From Isosphaeraceae bacterium (lineage in GTDB: Bacteria; Planctomycetota; Planctomycetia; Isosphaerales; Isosphaeraceae), in contig JARLIH010000138.1 of assembly GCA_031291845.1 (NCBI GenBank), forward strand, positions 64,001 to 107,023: a stretch of DNA of 43,023 bases, written 5' to 3'. The position numbers were made by a program, and so were the translations under genes. The notes under the pieces are model-generated. The model was not told where the DNA came from and searched no databases. It saw only the letters and a program-made list of their open reading frames with translations. Numbering within the stretch: position 1 is the stretch's first letter; every line of letters starts with the position of its first letter. Positions 1-8,852 of the stretch are shown here, one piece after another.

Positions 1-264
1 CGCGTCGTCGGCCGGGATATCGCTTCCCGCCTTGCCGATCACGCAGGCCAGCTCCAACTCGTAGTCGAGCGCCCGACTCGCGCGCGGGGCCGAAACCGGC
101 TCGTCGTGGCCGATCACGCCGGCCGGGTTCGAGAAGTAGAACACTGGGATCTGGTACCACTCGGGAACCATCCCCAACCCGCGCTGGCTGCGGCAGGTCA
201 TGACGTGCTGCTCGAAGGCATAAAAGTCGCGGACGCTGGCGATTCGCGGAAGCGGGCCTCGCAT
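1..264 (-). CDS. Fumarylacetoacetate hydrolase family protein (N-terminal part, cut by window edge)
   Basis: The first 88 residues of a fumarylacetoacetate hydrolase (FAH) fold enzyme are present; the rest lies left of the window. Visible family sequence includes RDFYAFEQHV (12-21), VPEWYQIPVFYFSNP (33-47) and DYELELA (67-73). Glu69 and Glu71 of the last motif correspond to metal ligands of FAH. The start at 264 is supported by a GAGGAA ribosome binding site 6 nt upstream, which overlaps the stop codon of the dioxygenase gene before it. There is no N-terminal SH3-like domain of the eukaryotic FAH type. It follows 4-hydroxyphenylpyruvate dioxygenase with a 10-nt gap, so a role in the last step of tyrosine breakdown (fumarylacetoacetate to fumarate and acetoacetate) is likely. 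Other acylpyruvate hydrolases share this fold, so the exact substrate is inferred from context. Confidence 0.85.
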   Translation of the reverse strand, partial: MRGPLPRIASVRDFYAFEQHVMTCRSQRGLGMVPEWYQIPVFYFSNPAGVIGHDEPVSAPRASRALDYELELACVIGKAGSDIPADDA

Positions 265-274
265 CGATCGTTCC

Positions 275-1381
275 TCAGAGGGTGCCCCGGCGCTCCTGCT
301 CGCGCTCGATCGCTTCAAACAGCGCCTTGAAGTTTCCCTTACCGAAGCTGCGGGCTCCGTGCCGCTCGATGATTTCAAAGAAGAGCGTGGGGCGGTCTTC
401 CACCGGTTTCGTGAAGATCTGGAGCAGGTAGCCTTCCTCATCGCGATCGACGAGTATCCCCAGCTCGGCCAGCTCACCGACATCCTCCGCGATCGGGCCG
501 ACCCGGCCGGGCAGCATCTCATAATAGGCGGGTGGCACTTTCAGGAACGAGACGTCGTTGTCGCGCAACGCGCGCACCGACGCCAGGATGTCGTCCGTCG
601 CCAGCGCGATGTGCTGTACCCCAGGACCGCCGTAAAAGCGGAGAAATTCCTCGATCTGCGACCTCCGGCGGCCTGCGGCCGGTTCGTTGATCGGAAGCTT
701 GATACGGCCCGGCCCGTCCTGGACCACCTTAGACATGAGCGCGGTGTACTCGGTGCTGATGTCCTTGTCGTCGAAGTGCGCGAGCAGGGAAAAGCCCATC
801 ACCTCCTCATAAAAGCGAACCCACTCCTGCATCTTCCCTTCCTCAACGTTCGCGACGACATGGTCGATCGACGTCAGACCGACGGGGCGGAACGTCCGTG
901 GGTTATACCGACCGGGATCGAGCGGTTTGAAACCTGGGGCAAAGACGCCGTGATACCGGTCGCGGTTCACAAAACTGTGAGTCGTATCGCCGTAGACGCG
1001 GATCGACGCCGACTCGAACATGCCCAGCTCGTCCTCACGGACCGAGGGCGGACTCGCGGCGGTTGCGCCTCGGGCGAGGGCTTCCTGGAACGCCTCGGTC
1101 ACGTCCTCCACCTCAAAAGCGATGTCCTGAACGCCGTCGCCGTGGATTGCGAGCCGCGCGTTGTCAGGATGGTCGCCCTGCAATGGGGAGACGACGACGA
1201 ACGTGATTTCCCCTTGGCGGAGCACATAGCTGGCTTCAGCACGCTCGCGCGTTTCGAGGCCGGCGTAAGCCAGCACTTCGAAGCCAAAGGCGTTCCTGTA
1301 GAAATAGGCGGACTGGCGCGCGTTGCCAACGAGAAAGCGCACGTGGTCGATCCGCTTGATAGCGACACCTTGCGCAGGCAT
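275..1381 (-). CDS. hppD: 4-hydroxyphenylpyruvate dioxygenase
   Basis: This 368-aa protein is a typical bacterial HPPD, which converts 4-hydroxyphenylpyruvate to homogentisate using Fe(II) and O2 in tyrosine degradation. It has two vicinal-oxygen-chelate halves: the N-terminal half starts IDHVRFLVGNA (11-21), and the catalytic C-terminal half contains the iron ligands His174 (SIDHVVANV), His257 (GVQHIAL) and Glu336 (LFFEIIER). The signature end RHGARSFGKGNFKALFEAIE is complete. An open frame extends upstream to 1729 but that extra sequence is not family-like; the ATG at 1381 puts the protein at the normal length, with GGAGG 12 nt upstream. It is the first gene of a two-gene unit with the FAH-family gene. 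No homogentisate 1,2-dioxygenase lies between them, so that enzyme must be encoded elsewhere. Confidence 0.95.
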   Translation of the reverse strand: MPAQGVAIKRIDHVRFLVGNARQSAYFYRNAFGFEVLAYAGLETRERAEASYVLRQGEITFVVVSPLQGDHPDNARLAIHGDGVQDIAFEVEDVTEAFQEALARGATAASPPSVREDELGMFESASIRVYGDTTHSFVNRDRYHGVFAPGFKPLDPGRYNPRTFRPVGLTSIDHVVANVEEGKMQEWVRFYEEVMGFSLLAHFDDKDISTEYTALMSKVVQDGPGRIKLPINEPAAGRRRSQIEEFLRFYGGPGVQHIALATDDILASVRALRDNDVSFLKVPPAYYEMLPGRVGPIAEDVGELAELGILVDRDEEGYLLQIFTKPVEDRPTLFFEIIERHGARSFGKGNFKALFEAIEREQERRGTL

Positions 1382-1703
1382 TGCCGGTCTCAACCTCCGT
1401 GGACAGCAACTCCTGGGAGAGCCAGACCACCGTCGGTGCCTCGCGTGCCTCTCGATGAGGTGGCGGCCGACTCGACCCTTCCCTGAATTGTAGGGGAACC
1501 TGGCCGAAAAGGGCAAAACGGAAACCGATTTGCCTTGTGACGACCGCGGCGCGGCATTCGAAACGGGTCGCGCCGGGCGGTCCGACCTTCGCTCGATTGC
1601 CCGTTTGTGCGGAGGTCGGCGTTGGGTTCTCACCGCAATGACGAGCGAGAAGGGCCTTGGCCGGGGGTCGTCAGACGCATTGCACCGTCCGCGAAGCCGC
1701 GTC
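1382..1703. other. 322-bp intergenic stretch between the surface-protein gene and hppD
   Basis: No credible gene is seen here; the open frames that cross it are upstream extensions or shadows. It holds a predicted minus-strand promoter for hppD (1487-1516). No convincing hairpin plus T-tract was found after the stop of the large surface-protein gene. Confidence 0.6.
1487..1516 (-). promoter_or_regulatory. Predicted promoter of hppD
   Basis: On the minus strand TTGCCC (1511-1516) and TACAAT (1487-1492) are separated by 18 nt. This is a fair sigma70-type promoter. The start point would fall near 1480, about 100 nt before the hppD ATG. Prediction by eye only. Confidence 0.45.
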
Positions 1704-4700
1704 TTAACGGTGGCGCTTCGCAAATGCACCGCCGCGAGCCGCGTGCAACGCGTGCGGCTGGACGGCGACAGTGGGAGGCGTGGCGACGCTGGGCGTCGCC
1801 GCCGCGAATGACGGCTGCGTCACGGTGAAGGGCGGCGTCGACATTCGCACGCGGACATCACCGAAGTTGCCCAATCCCGTAATCGAGTTTAAGCTCGTCG
1901 TGCCTGTCCCAGCGACCCGGCCGACACGGCGAATTGTGCCCTGCAAGATCGTTCGGTGCGGGACCTCGCCGACGATCTGGAGGTTGTCGCCCTGGCCGTT
2001 GGCAAAGCGGGTCAGGTTCAAGCCCCCCGCCCCGGTGAGCCGCAGGTTGACCTGATTGCCACCCGCATCAATGTACGTGAGGTTCGAGCCACTCGCGAAG
2101 TAGAGCACGTCGTCCGAACCCGCGGCTCCGCTGCCCGCCAGGGGGTTGCTCACGATATCCATGATCGGGCTCCCCTGCGAGCCGTTGAGCACGAGGTGAT
2201 AAAATGCGTTGCTTCGCAAGGGACTCGCGGGAACCAGGACCACGGAGTTGTCCGCGCTATTGTAAGTGGCCGACGCGATCGCGACCCTCGAATCGTCCTT
2301 GGTTCCGTAGATCGTGTCCTTGCCGGTATTGACCAATTGGTAGTTATTCACGTTGGACACGCTTGCGGCGTCCATCGGCTTGCTGAAATCGACGACGATG
2401 TCCGAGCTGCTCTGGCCAACCCCATACCAGGCGATGTTCGTGACCGTCGGCGGCGTGACGTCGGGGTTGAGCACGTGAACGTTCAACAGGGCCCCATATT
2501 GTGGGCCGAGCACCGCGCCTCCGAGCGGACTGCTTAGCACGAGGCCGACGGCGACGTCACCCCGGTTGTACGCGTACGGCAGGACCGGCACATAGAACGT
2601 TTGGGTGCTCACACCGTCCGGGAAATCGAGCGTGCCGGAGGTCACGGTGTAGTCAAGGCCCGGCTTGGCCGTCCCGCTTGTGGTCGAGTACTGGACCTTG
2701 ACGTCCCCCTGAAGCCCGTCGGTGCGGACGACCGTGACTGCGGCAAACCCCGCGTTGTTGTTGGCCGTGTAAGTCTGAGCGAGGAAGTCGAAGGTTCCCG
2801 GAAGTTCCGTCACCGTGGTCGTGACCGACGCGGAGTTGTTCGCCAGGTTTGCATCGAACTCGTTCGCCGAAACCGTCGCGGTATCGACGACCATGCCGCG
2901 GGTGCTTGGCACGACGTCGATCGTGATCGAGGCCGACGCCCCTGGCACAAGGCTCGAGAAAAAGCCGGTAATCACCGCCCCGTTGATCGTGTACGTTCCC
3001 CCGACGGACGTCACAACCGACACGAGCGACGTGCCGTTCGGGATCGTATCGTTGATCGTCACACCGGTCGCCGTCGAGGGACCGTTGTTGGTCGCCGTGG
3101 CCGTGTAGAGGACGTCTGTCCCGCTCAGCACCGGATTGGGGCTCTCGACGAGCTGGATTCCCACGTCGGCGGAAGGCGAGACTTGCGTGGTGATGCTTGC
3201 CGAGTTGTTGGACGTGTTGGGATCGGTCTCGGCGGCGACCGAATCCACCACGCTGGCGCTGTCCGTGACGGTACCGGCCGACTGCGGAGTGACAACGATC
3301 GTCAGGGTGGCGGATCCGCCCGCGACGATCTTCCCCAGGTCGGCGGTGATCGTCTGACCGGATAGCACGAAAGATCCTTGGCTCGGTGTGATCGTTCCAG
3401 CAACAACACCGGCGTCGAGCAGGTCGGTCAGAACGACGTCGCTGGCGTCGGATGGCCCGGCGTTGGCCGCCGTGACAATGTAGGTGAGGGTCCCATGGAC
3501 CCGGGCCGGGCTTGGAAACGCCTGGATGTTGACGGACACGTCCGCGGACGGGGTGACGCCCGTCACGACCGTGGCAGAAGGCCAGGGGCCGGCCGGCGCT
3601 TCGTCAGCGGTGGCGGAGGCCGTGTTGGTCACCGTGCCGACATTCCCCGCAGCGCCGGTCGGCTGAAGCGTGATTGTGACGGTCGCACTCTGGTTCGGGG
3701 CGATTGTGCCGAGCTTGGCCGTCACCGTGTTGTTGAGGGACGAGGGGGACAGGCCCTGGCTCGAGACGGCGGAAATATAACTCTCGTTGACCGGAATCGG
3801 GTCAGAGAACAACACGTCGTTGGCCGTCGACGGTCCGGTGTTCGTCACCTTGAACGTGTAAACGATGTTCGAGCCGGCCGAGACCGTGTTGGGCGTCGCG
3901 GAACCCGTGACGGTCAATACGGCAACCGGCGTGACGCCGACGCTGATGCTCGCCGTATTGTTGCTCATCGTCGAATCGGTCTCGTTGGCGGCGACCGACG
4001 CGGTATTGGTCACGGATCCTGCGTCCGTGATCGGGCTCACCGCGGCCGGGTTCGGCGTGACGACGACCGTCAGCGTCGTCGAATTTCCGGCGGCGAGCTG
4101 AACGACACTCGTCGTCAAGGTTTGCCCTGATGCGCTCCATCCCGGGGTCGACGAACCTGGGACGAACGTGACGTTCGGGTCGAGCACGTCGGTCACAACG
4201 ATGTTGTTCGCCGTGGAAGGGCCGTTGTTCTTCACCCGGATCGTGTAGGTGAGCGGTTTGTCGACCGGGGCGGGGCTCGGTGTCGGTGCGGGCAGGAACA
4301 CGACCGAGACATCGGCCACCGGGTCGACCGGCGTGGTCGTGGGGACCGACTGGGGAGCCAACGGGTCGTTCGGGTCGGAGGCACTTTCGTTGTACGCCTC
4401 GCTCGCAACGTTCGTCACCGAGCCGGTGTCGATCGCCGGATCCGGATTGATTGCCCTGGGCAGCGGCGTCACGTTGATCACCAGGGTTACCGACTGGCCG
4501 GCCGCGATGGTGCCGATATTGTTGTCGGTTAGCGTCGTCCCTGAGAGGACCAATCCCGGCGTGGACGTCGCGGCGTTGAACACGACGTTCGGGTCGAGCG
4601 TATCGGTGAAGGTCACGCCGGTCGCCGGGGTGACGAGGTTGAGGTTCTGGATGGTGACGAGGTAGGACAAGGTCTGGCCCACGAACGCGGGGTTGGGGCT

Positions 4701-7616
4701 CGCCGTCACCGTAAGGTCGAGCGGGACGACGGGTTTGACCGTCACTGACGCTGCGCCGGCATCGGAGTTGTTCGTGTTTTGGTCCGTGGTGGTCACGATC
4801 GCCGAATCGGACATGAGCGGCACGTTGAACTGGGTCGGTTTCACCTGGATCGTCAGCGTGTCACTCTCACCAGCCGGCAGCACGGCGAGGGAGTCTGTGA
4901 CCGTGCTTCCGTTGACGACCACCGTTCCGCCAAGTGTTCCGTTGTCGAGCGCCGAGACGAGAAGGCTGCTGGCGGGCAGCGTGTCGACGATCGCGACGTT
5001 GTGGGCGTCGGTCGTGCCGCCGTTGGTCACCGTGACCGTGTAGGTGACAGTCTGGCCCACGTAGACGGGATTCGGGGTCGCGCTCACCTGGACCGACAGG
5101 TCGACGAGCCCTTGGATCGGGACATCCTTTGCGAACTCGGACGTCCCGTCTTGCAGACTGGCGTCCGTCACCGTGGCGGAAATCATGTCGCCCGCAAGGA
5201 TCGACGCGTTGTTCAAGACGGACAAGAACTGCGCAGAGCCTGTATTGTCCGTCTGGACGTTGGACTGGACACCGATCAGCGTATGCCCTTCGCCGTAGCC
5301 CGAAGCGTTCGCGGCGGAGTCTTCGTAGAACTCGATGTTATATGTGGTGTTCGGCCGTTCCTTGGTGAGCAGGCCCGCCACGGTCGTCACGCCGGCATTC
5401 TGAATTGCCTGGGTGATGGTCGGGTAATTGATATGGTTGTTCGCGTACGGGTTGGCGACCGTCGCCGGGGGAGCGATCGGGGTGGGCGTGATTCCGTTGG
5501 TCGCGAGACTGATCCCAAGTGCGGAGTTGTCGTAAATCGAGTTTTCCTCGAAGACGTCTCCGGTCGGCGCATTGTTCAGGTTGACGACGTGGATACCGTC
5601 GCCCGTGGTCAACTGGCCGTTGAAGGCGATGATGTTGCCCGCGTTCGGAACGTCTCCGCCCACCAGGTTGTTTGACGTCTGCAATTCGATGCCGCTCGCG
5701 CCGTTACCCAGCGGGGAAACATCCCCGGTGAAGGGAGCCTGAATCGACGTGCCGATTTCGTTGCCTTGGATCGTCGATCCGGTCGCGGTGTTCAACGTCA
5801 GGATGCCGTCGCCGTCGTTGCCGGATATGACGTTCCCGGCCCCGGGCGTCGTTCCCCCGATCGTGTCATCGGCAGAGCTGCCGCCTACCGCGATCCCGCT
5901 CCCTTCGTTGGGAACTGCAACGGTGCCGGAAACATCGGTGCCGACCAGGTTTCCGACGAAGAGATTGTCGCCCGCGCTGCTGCTGATCTGAATGCCGTCG
6001 CCCGTAAACGCGACGCCGCGCGCCACGTTTCCAGATATGACGTTGCCTTGGCCCGCGTTCGCCCCCCCGATCGTGGCCGTCGACCCTCCTGAAATCAGGA
6101 TACCCACTCCATTGCCGACCGAGAAGCTGCCTGAAATGTCGGTCCCAATAGAGTTTCCCTGTACAACGAGCCCGGTCCCCGATTCGAATTCGATGCCCGC
6201 GCCGATATTCCCGGAGATGACGTTCGCCGCCCCCGCCGTCGACCCGCCGATGGTCACACCGTTGCCTTGGACGAAGATGCCGTCGCCGCTGAGTGATTGA
6301 ACCGTCCCATTGGGGACGGCGTTGGTGCCCCCGGCGTCGACACCGATGAGGTTCCCGGTAATCTGCACGCCCGTGGCAACGCTGGAAGTGACCGCGATAC
6401 CGCTTCCCTGGTTGCCCGAGATCACGTTACCGGAGCCTGGCACCGTGCCGCCGATGGTCACGTTGCTGGCGTTGACGACGACTCCGCTCCCTTTGTTCGG
6501 GATGGCCGCGTCGTTTGCACCAATACCGACCTCGTTCCCCTCGAACACGTTGCCGGGGCTATCTATCTGCACTCCTGTACTCGTCATGCCGGCGATGATG
6601 TTTCCCGCACCCGCGGCCGTCCCTCCGACGGTGTTGCCGGTGGTTCCAGCCCCTTGAATGAGGATCCCCGTCACAAACAGTGAGTTCGAATCCAGCGCGG
6701 CGGTGCCCGCCGCGTTCGTGCCGATGAAATTGCCCTGGATCAGGTTGTTGGCAGACCCGCCGCCGAAATTGTCGAGCTGGAGCTCGTCGAAGAATTCCCC
6801 GCCGGAGAGGAGATTGCCTTGATTCGCGCCGACGCCGCCGATGGTATTCGACGAGCTGTTCTCGAGTTTGATCGCGTCCCACCCGAGATTGAGGCCGACC
6901 GTGCCAGCCGCATTGGTCCCGAGTCGGTTACCCAGGATCAGGTTATCGTTGGAATTCGAGAGATCGATTTGATCCGCACTGTTCCCGGAGACGACGTTGG
7001 GCAGCCACACGGTGTTGCCGTTGACCACGAAAGGCATGCCCGTAATCGTGTTTCCCGAAGAATTGTTGATCGAGATCCCGACAAAGTTGTGCTGTGCAAT
7101 CGCGCCCGTGTTGTTGATGCCGATATAGTTGGCTTCGATCAACGTGTTCGTCACGGCTGCGCTATTGATCGAGATCCCCGTACCGCTGAAATTGACGATT
7201 CCAAGTCCTTCGATCGTCGTGTTCGAGGCGTTGATGGTCAGGCCGTTGCCCCCCGCGCCAGTGCCATCGATGACGATCAGGGGAGATCCGCTGAATTGGG
7301 GCTCGGTCGTGCCATTGATCGTTACGGGAAAAGCGATCGGAGGAAGCGACTGCGCGAGCGAGATCGTTTGTACCGTGCCCGTGCTCGCGATGTCGAAGGT
7401 AATCGTGTTATGACCGCCCGGTCCCGGATTGTTCAGATTTGAGGCCAAGATCGCCGCATAAAGGGTGCCCGCCGATTGGTCCCCCGCAGCGCTCGTCACC
7501 GGGATTGAGATTCCCGCCAGCAATTGCCGCTCTTCCAGCAGCTCGAGCCTCGGACGGCGGGGCTTGTGGGGAACGAGACGTTGCGTCCGGCGCGTGCGGC
7601 GATAGCTCTGGAGCAT
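1704..7616 (-). CDS. Giant secreted beta-helix / DUF11-repeat / Calx-beta surface protein
   Basis: The 1970-aa protein starts with a basic segment and LELLEERQLLAG (24-35), the LExRxLL-type N-terminal motif of many large planctomycete exported proteins. Residues of roughly 40-720 are Asn/Gly-rich repeats of the GNVISGN / NTIGG type, as in right-handed parallel beta-helices. From about 837 to 1600 come six DUF11-like beta-sandwich repeats, each opening with a phrase such as SVQVSATPNPVYVGQTVTYT. A Calx-beta domain (about 1605-1690) follows, then an Ig-like domain with VDFSKPMDAASVSNVNNYQL, and a short basic C-terminus. The start at 7616 is chosen because it gives the motif near the N-terminus; the frame opens at 7688. 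The Shine-Dalgarno (GAGAG) is weak. Likely role: extracellular adhesion or envelope structure. No catalytic residues are recognised and the substrate is unknown. Confidence 0.85.
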   Translation of the reverse strand: MLQSYRRTRRTQRLVPHKPRRPRLELLEERQLLAGISIPVTSAAGDQSAGTLYAAILASNLNNPGPGGHNTITFDIASTGTVQTISLAQSLPPIAFPVTINGTTEPQFSGSPLIVIDGTGAGGNGLTINASNTTIEGLGIVNFSGTGISINSAAVTNTLIEANYIGINNTGAIAQHNFVGISINNSSGNTITGMPFVVNGNTVWLPNVVSGNSADQIDLSNSNDNLILGNRLGTNAAGTVGLNLGWDAIKLENSSSNTIGGVGANQGNLLSGGEFFDELQLDNFGGGSANNLIQGNFIGTNAAGTAALDSNSLFVTGILIQGAGTTGNTVGGTAAGAGNIIAGMTSTGVQIDSPGNVFEGNEVGIGANDAAIPNKGSGVVVNASNVTIGGTVPGSGNVISGNQGSGIAVTSSVATGVQITGNLIGVDAGGTNAVPNGTVQSLSGDGIFVQGNGVTIGGSTAGAANVISGNIGAGIEFESGTGLVVQGNSIGTDISGSFSVGNGVGILISGGSTATIGGANAGQGNVISGNVARGVAFTGDGIQISSSAGDNLFVGNLVGTDVSGTVAVPNEGSGIAVGGSSADDTIGGTTPGAGNVISGNDGDGILTLNTATGSTIQGNEIGTSIQAPFTGDVSPLGNGASGIELQTSNNLVGGDVPNAGNIIAFNGQLTTGDGIHVVNLNNAPTGDVFEENSIYDNSALGISLATNGITPTPIAPPATVANPYANNHINYPTITQAIQNAGVTTVAGLLTKERPNTTYNIEFYEDSAANASGYGEGHTLIGVQSNVQTDNTGSAQFLSVLNNASILAGDMISATVTDASLQDGTSEFAKDVPIQGLVDLSVQVSATPNPVYVGQTVTYTVTVTNGGTTDAHNVAIVDTLPASSLLVSALDNGTLGGTVVVNGSTVTDSLAVLPAGESDTLTIQVKPTQFNVPLMSDSAIVTTTDQNTNNSDAGAASVTVKPVVPLDLTVTASPNPAFVGQTLSYLVTIQNLNLVTPATGVTFTDTLDPNVVFNAATSTPGLVLSGTTLTDNNIGTIAAGQSVTLVINVTPLPRAINPDPAIDTGSVTNVASEAYNESASDPNDPLAPQSVPTTTPVDPVADVSVVFLPAPTPSPAPVDKPLTYTIRVKNNGPSTANNIVVTDVLDPNVTFVPGSSTPGWSASGQTLTTSVVQLAAGNSTTLTVVVTPNPAAVSPITDAGSVTNTASVAANETDSTMSNNTASISVGVTPVAVLTVTGSATPNTVSAGSNIVYTFKVTNTGPSTANDVLFSDPIPVNESYISAVSSQGLSPSSLNNTVTAKLGTIAPNQSATVTITLQPTGAAGNVGTVTNTASATADEAPAGPWPSATVVTGVTPSADVSVNIQAFPSPARVHGTLTYIVTAANAGPSDASDVVLTDLLDAGVVAGTITPSQGSFVLSGQTITADLGKIVAGGSATLTIVVTPQSAGTVTDSASVVDSVAAETDPNTSNNSASITTQVSPSADVGIQLVESPNPVLSGTDVLYTATATNNGPSTATGVTINDTIPNGTSLVSVVTSVGGTYTINGAVITGFFSSLVPGASASITIDVVPSTRGMVVDTATVSANEFDANLANNSASVTTTVTELPGTFDFLAQTYTANNNAGFAAVTVVRTDGLQGDVKVQYSTTSGTAKPGLDYTVTSGTLDFPDGVSTQTFYVPVLPYAYNRGDVAVGLVLSSPLGGAVLGPQYGALLNVHVLNPDVTPPTVTNIAWYGVGQSSSDIVVDFSKPMDAASVSNVNNYQLVNTGKDTIYGTKDDSRVAIASATYNSADNSVVLVPASPLRSNAFYHLVLNGSQGSPIMDIVSNPLAGSGAAGSDDVLYFASGSNLTYIDAGGNQVNLRLTGAGGLNLTRFANGQGDNLQIVGEVPHRTILQGTIRRVGRVAGTGTTSLNSITGLGNFGDVRVRMSTPPFTVTQPSFAAATPSVATPPTVAVQPHALHAARGGAFAKRHR

Positions 7617-7737
7617 GATCGTCGTCTCTCGGCCTTGCGGCCGAAGCAGGGGGCCTCGCGTTGATCGTTGAAACGCCAGTGGTTCCACCGCGCGCTGGGC
7701 GCGTATCCTTGAGGCAATTTACACAGACTTTGAGGAC

Positions 7738-7766
7738 AACTTATCCGACAATTGCACGACCGTCAA
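7738..7766 (-). promoter_or_regulatory. Possible promoter of the giant surface-protein gene
   Basis: On the minus strand TTGACG (7761-7766) and a poor -10, TAAGTT (7738-7743), are 17 nt apart in an AT-rich stretch about 120 nt before the ATG. The -35 is good but the -10 is weak, so confidence is low. Confidence 0.3.
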
Positions 7767-8468
7767 AGCTCAAGTATTAAATGACGAAAAATGGCAGTAC
7801 GGGTTTTTCCGCTTTTGCGTACAGTTCCGGCAACGCCAGTCGGGTCGGATTGACCCCCAGCACTTGCCGCATGCACAAGAGAACTCAGAGAACGCATCTC
7901 ACTGTACTCTCTCGCCGCTAACCTGTCTTTCTCGCCGGAAGCGCTCGACCGGCGAAACGCGTGCGGCGACGTGCCACTTGAACGCAGCCACGACCGATCC
8001 TCGAGTTCGCCGCGCCTTTGATCGGACCGAGTGCGCGCTGCCCACCCGATTCCCTGCGAGAGCGTCCGTCATGGACCCGACTGAAACGGGACGAAAACAC
8101 CGACCCCGTTGCTACGTCATTCCGACGGTTTCAGTTCTACGCGACCGGCCCCTCGAAACTCAATGAGGATGCCCGGGCTCAACAGCGAGTACGCCGCGTC
8201 ATGCGGCATCGAGGCAACATCCACCATCTGTGCGTGATGGCGTGCTGACAATCATGATATCGATTGGCCTCCTCCGAATGGAAGAGATCTTTTGAAAGAA
8301 ATTCAAAAAGGTCGGAAACGCCCCGGCCGCGTCGCTCCGATCGAACGCGAAGAACGTTCCCGTCCCCGGGGGCGGCAAGGTTAGACCGGGAACAGTCTGC
8401 CGTAGGAACGCGCGTAGGTGCCGGCCAAGGATGCGCAAGACCCGAAAGCGCGATCAGGGACAGGATCT

Positions 8469-8610
8469 CACCTTTGTCGCGGGAAAGGTGCTCATGCTCG
8501 CACGACGCACAGGCTCGGTTCAAATTCGCGATCGTCCAGGTAATCCTTTCCCGCAATCTGCAGGGCCGACCCTACAGATTGACGATCTGCGCCGTGCGTG
8601 ACCGCCGCAC
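8469..8610. other. Cluster of inverted repeats; candidate structured RNA or regulatory DNA
   Basis: Four perfect or near-perfect inverted repeats lie within 142 nt. CACCTTT (8469-8475) pairs with AAAGGTG (8484-8490). GCGGGAAAGG (8479-8488) pairs with CCTTTCCCGC (8545-8554) and encloses 56 nt. An 11-bp stem with one mismatch and a CCGA loop spans 8555-8580. GTGCG (8594-8598) pairs with CGCAC (8606-8610). The first two share bases and exclude one another. The 8555-8580 stem also competes with a CAGAT/ATCTG pairing (8575-8589). Such alternatives are typical of attenuators or riboswitches, but no downstream gene sits close on either strand and no known RNA family is recognised. Strand and function are unknown. 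Confidence 0.35.
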
Positions 8611-8852
8611 AAAACACGCCGGTCCCCAACGACGAGAGAGCGAATGTCTGTATCAGAAAGCGATTTACAGCCAGCACCTTCTGGCGATGGTGCGATCGAT
8701 CGCGACGCCTCCGCCGGGAGTGGTTCGACCTTCGTCGGTCGTTGGGACGGGGATCTGTTCAGGGCCCGCAAACATCATGCACGTGCTATGGCACCGCGTC
8801 GTCGCAGGAGCCAACACGGTGCGAAAACTCCGGACCGGCGGTTTGCCCGCCT

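Larger units (their letters stand above)
7617..8852. other. 1.2-kb gene-poor gap with inverted repeats
   Basis: Short open frames occur on both strands (for example plus 8264-8950 and minus 8179-8556), but none has recognisable sequence, a good ribosome binding site or a family-like start. The left part is relatively AT-rich and carries a possible promoter for the surface-protein gene (7738-7766). The part from 8469 to 8610 is unusually rich in perfect inverted repeats and is listed separately. I see no tRNA, rRNA or mobile-element remnant. Confidence 0.5.

Noticed and set aside
1382..1729. Upstream extension of hppD to 1729
   Set aside because: The added sequence is not family-like and the ATG at 1381 gives normal HPPD length. 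A predicted promoter lies inside the extension.
8517..8527. GGTTCAAATTC resembling a tRNA T-arm
   Set aside because: The flanking bases do not form a T stem or an acceptor stem.
8492..8677. Small minus-strand open frame of 61 aa with a hydrophobic start
   Set aside because: Part of it looks coding (AGKDYLDDREFE), but the start is GTG with a weak ribosome binding site, no homology is recognised, and it overlaps the inverted-repeat cluster. Left undecided.
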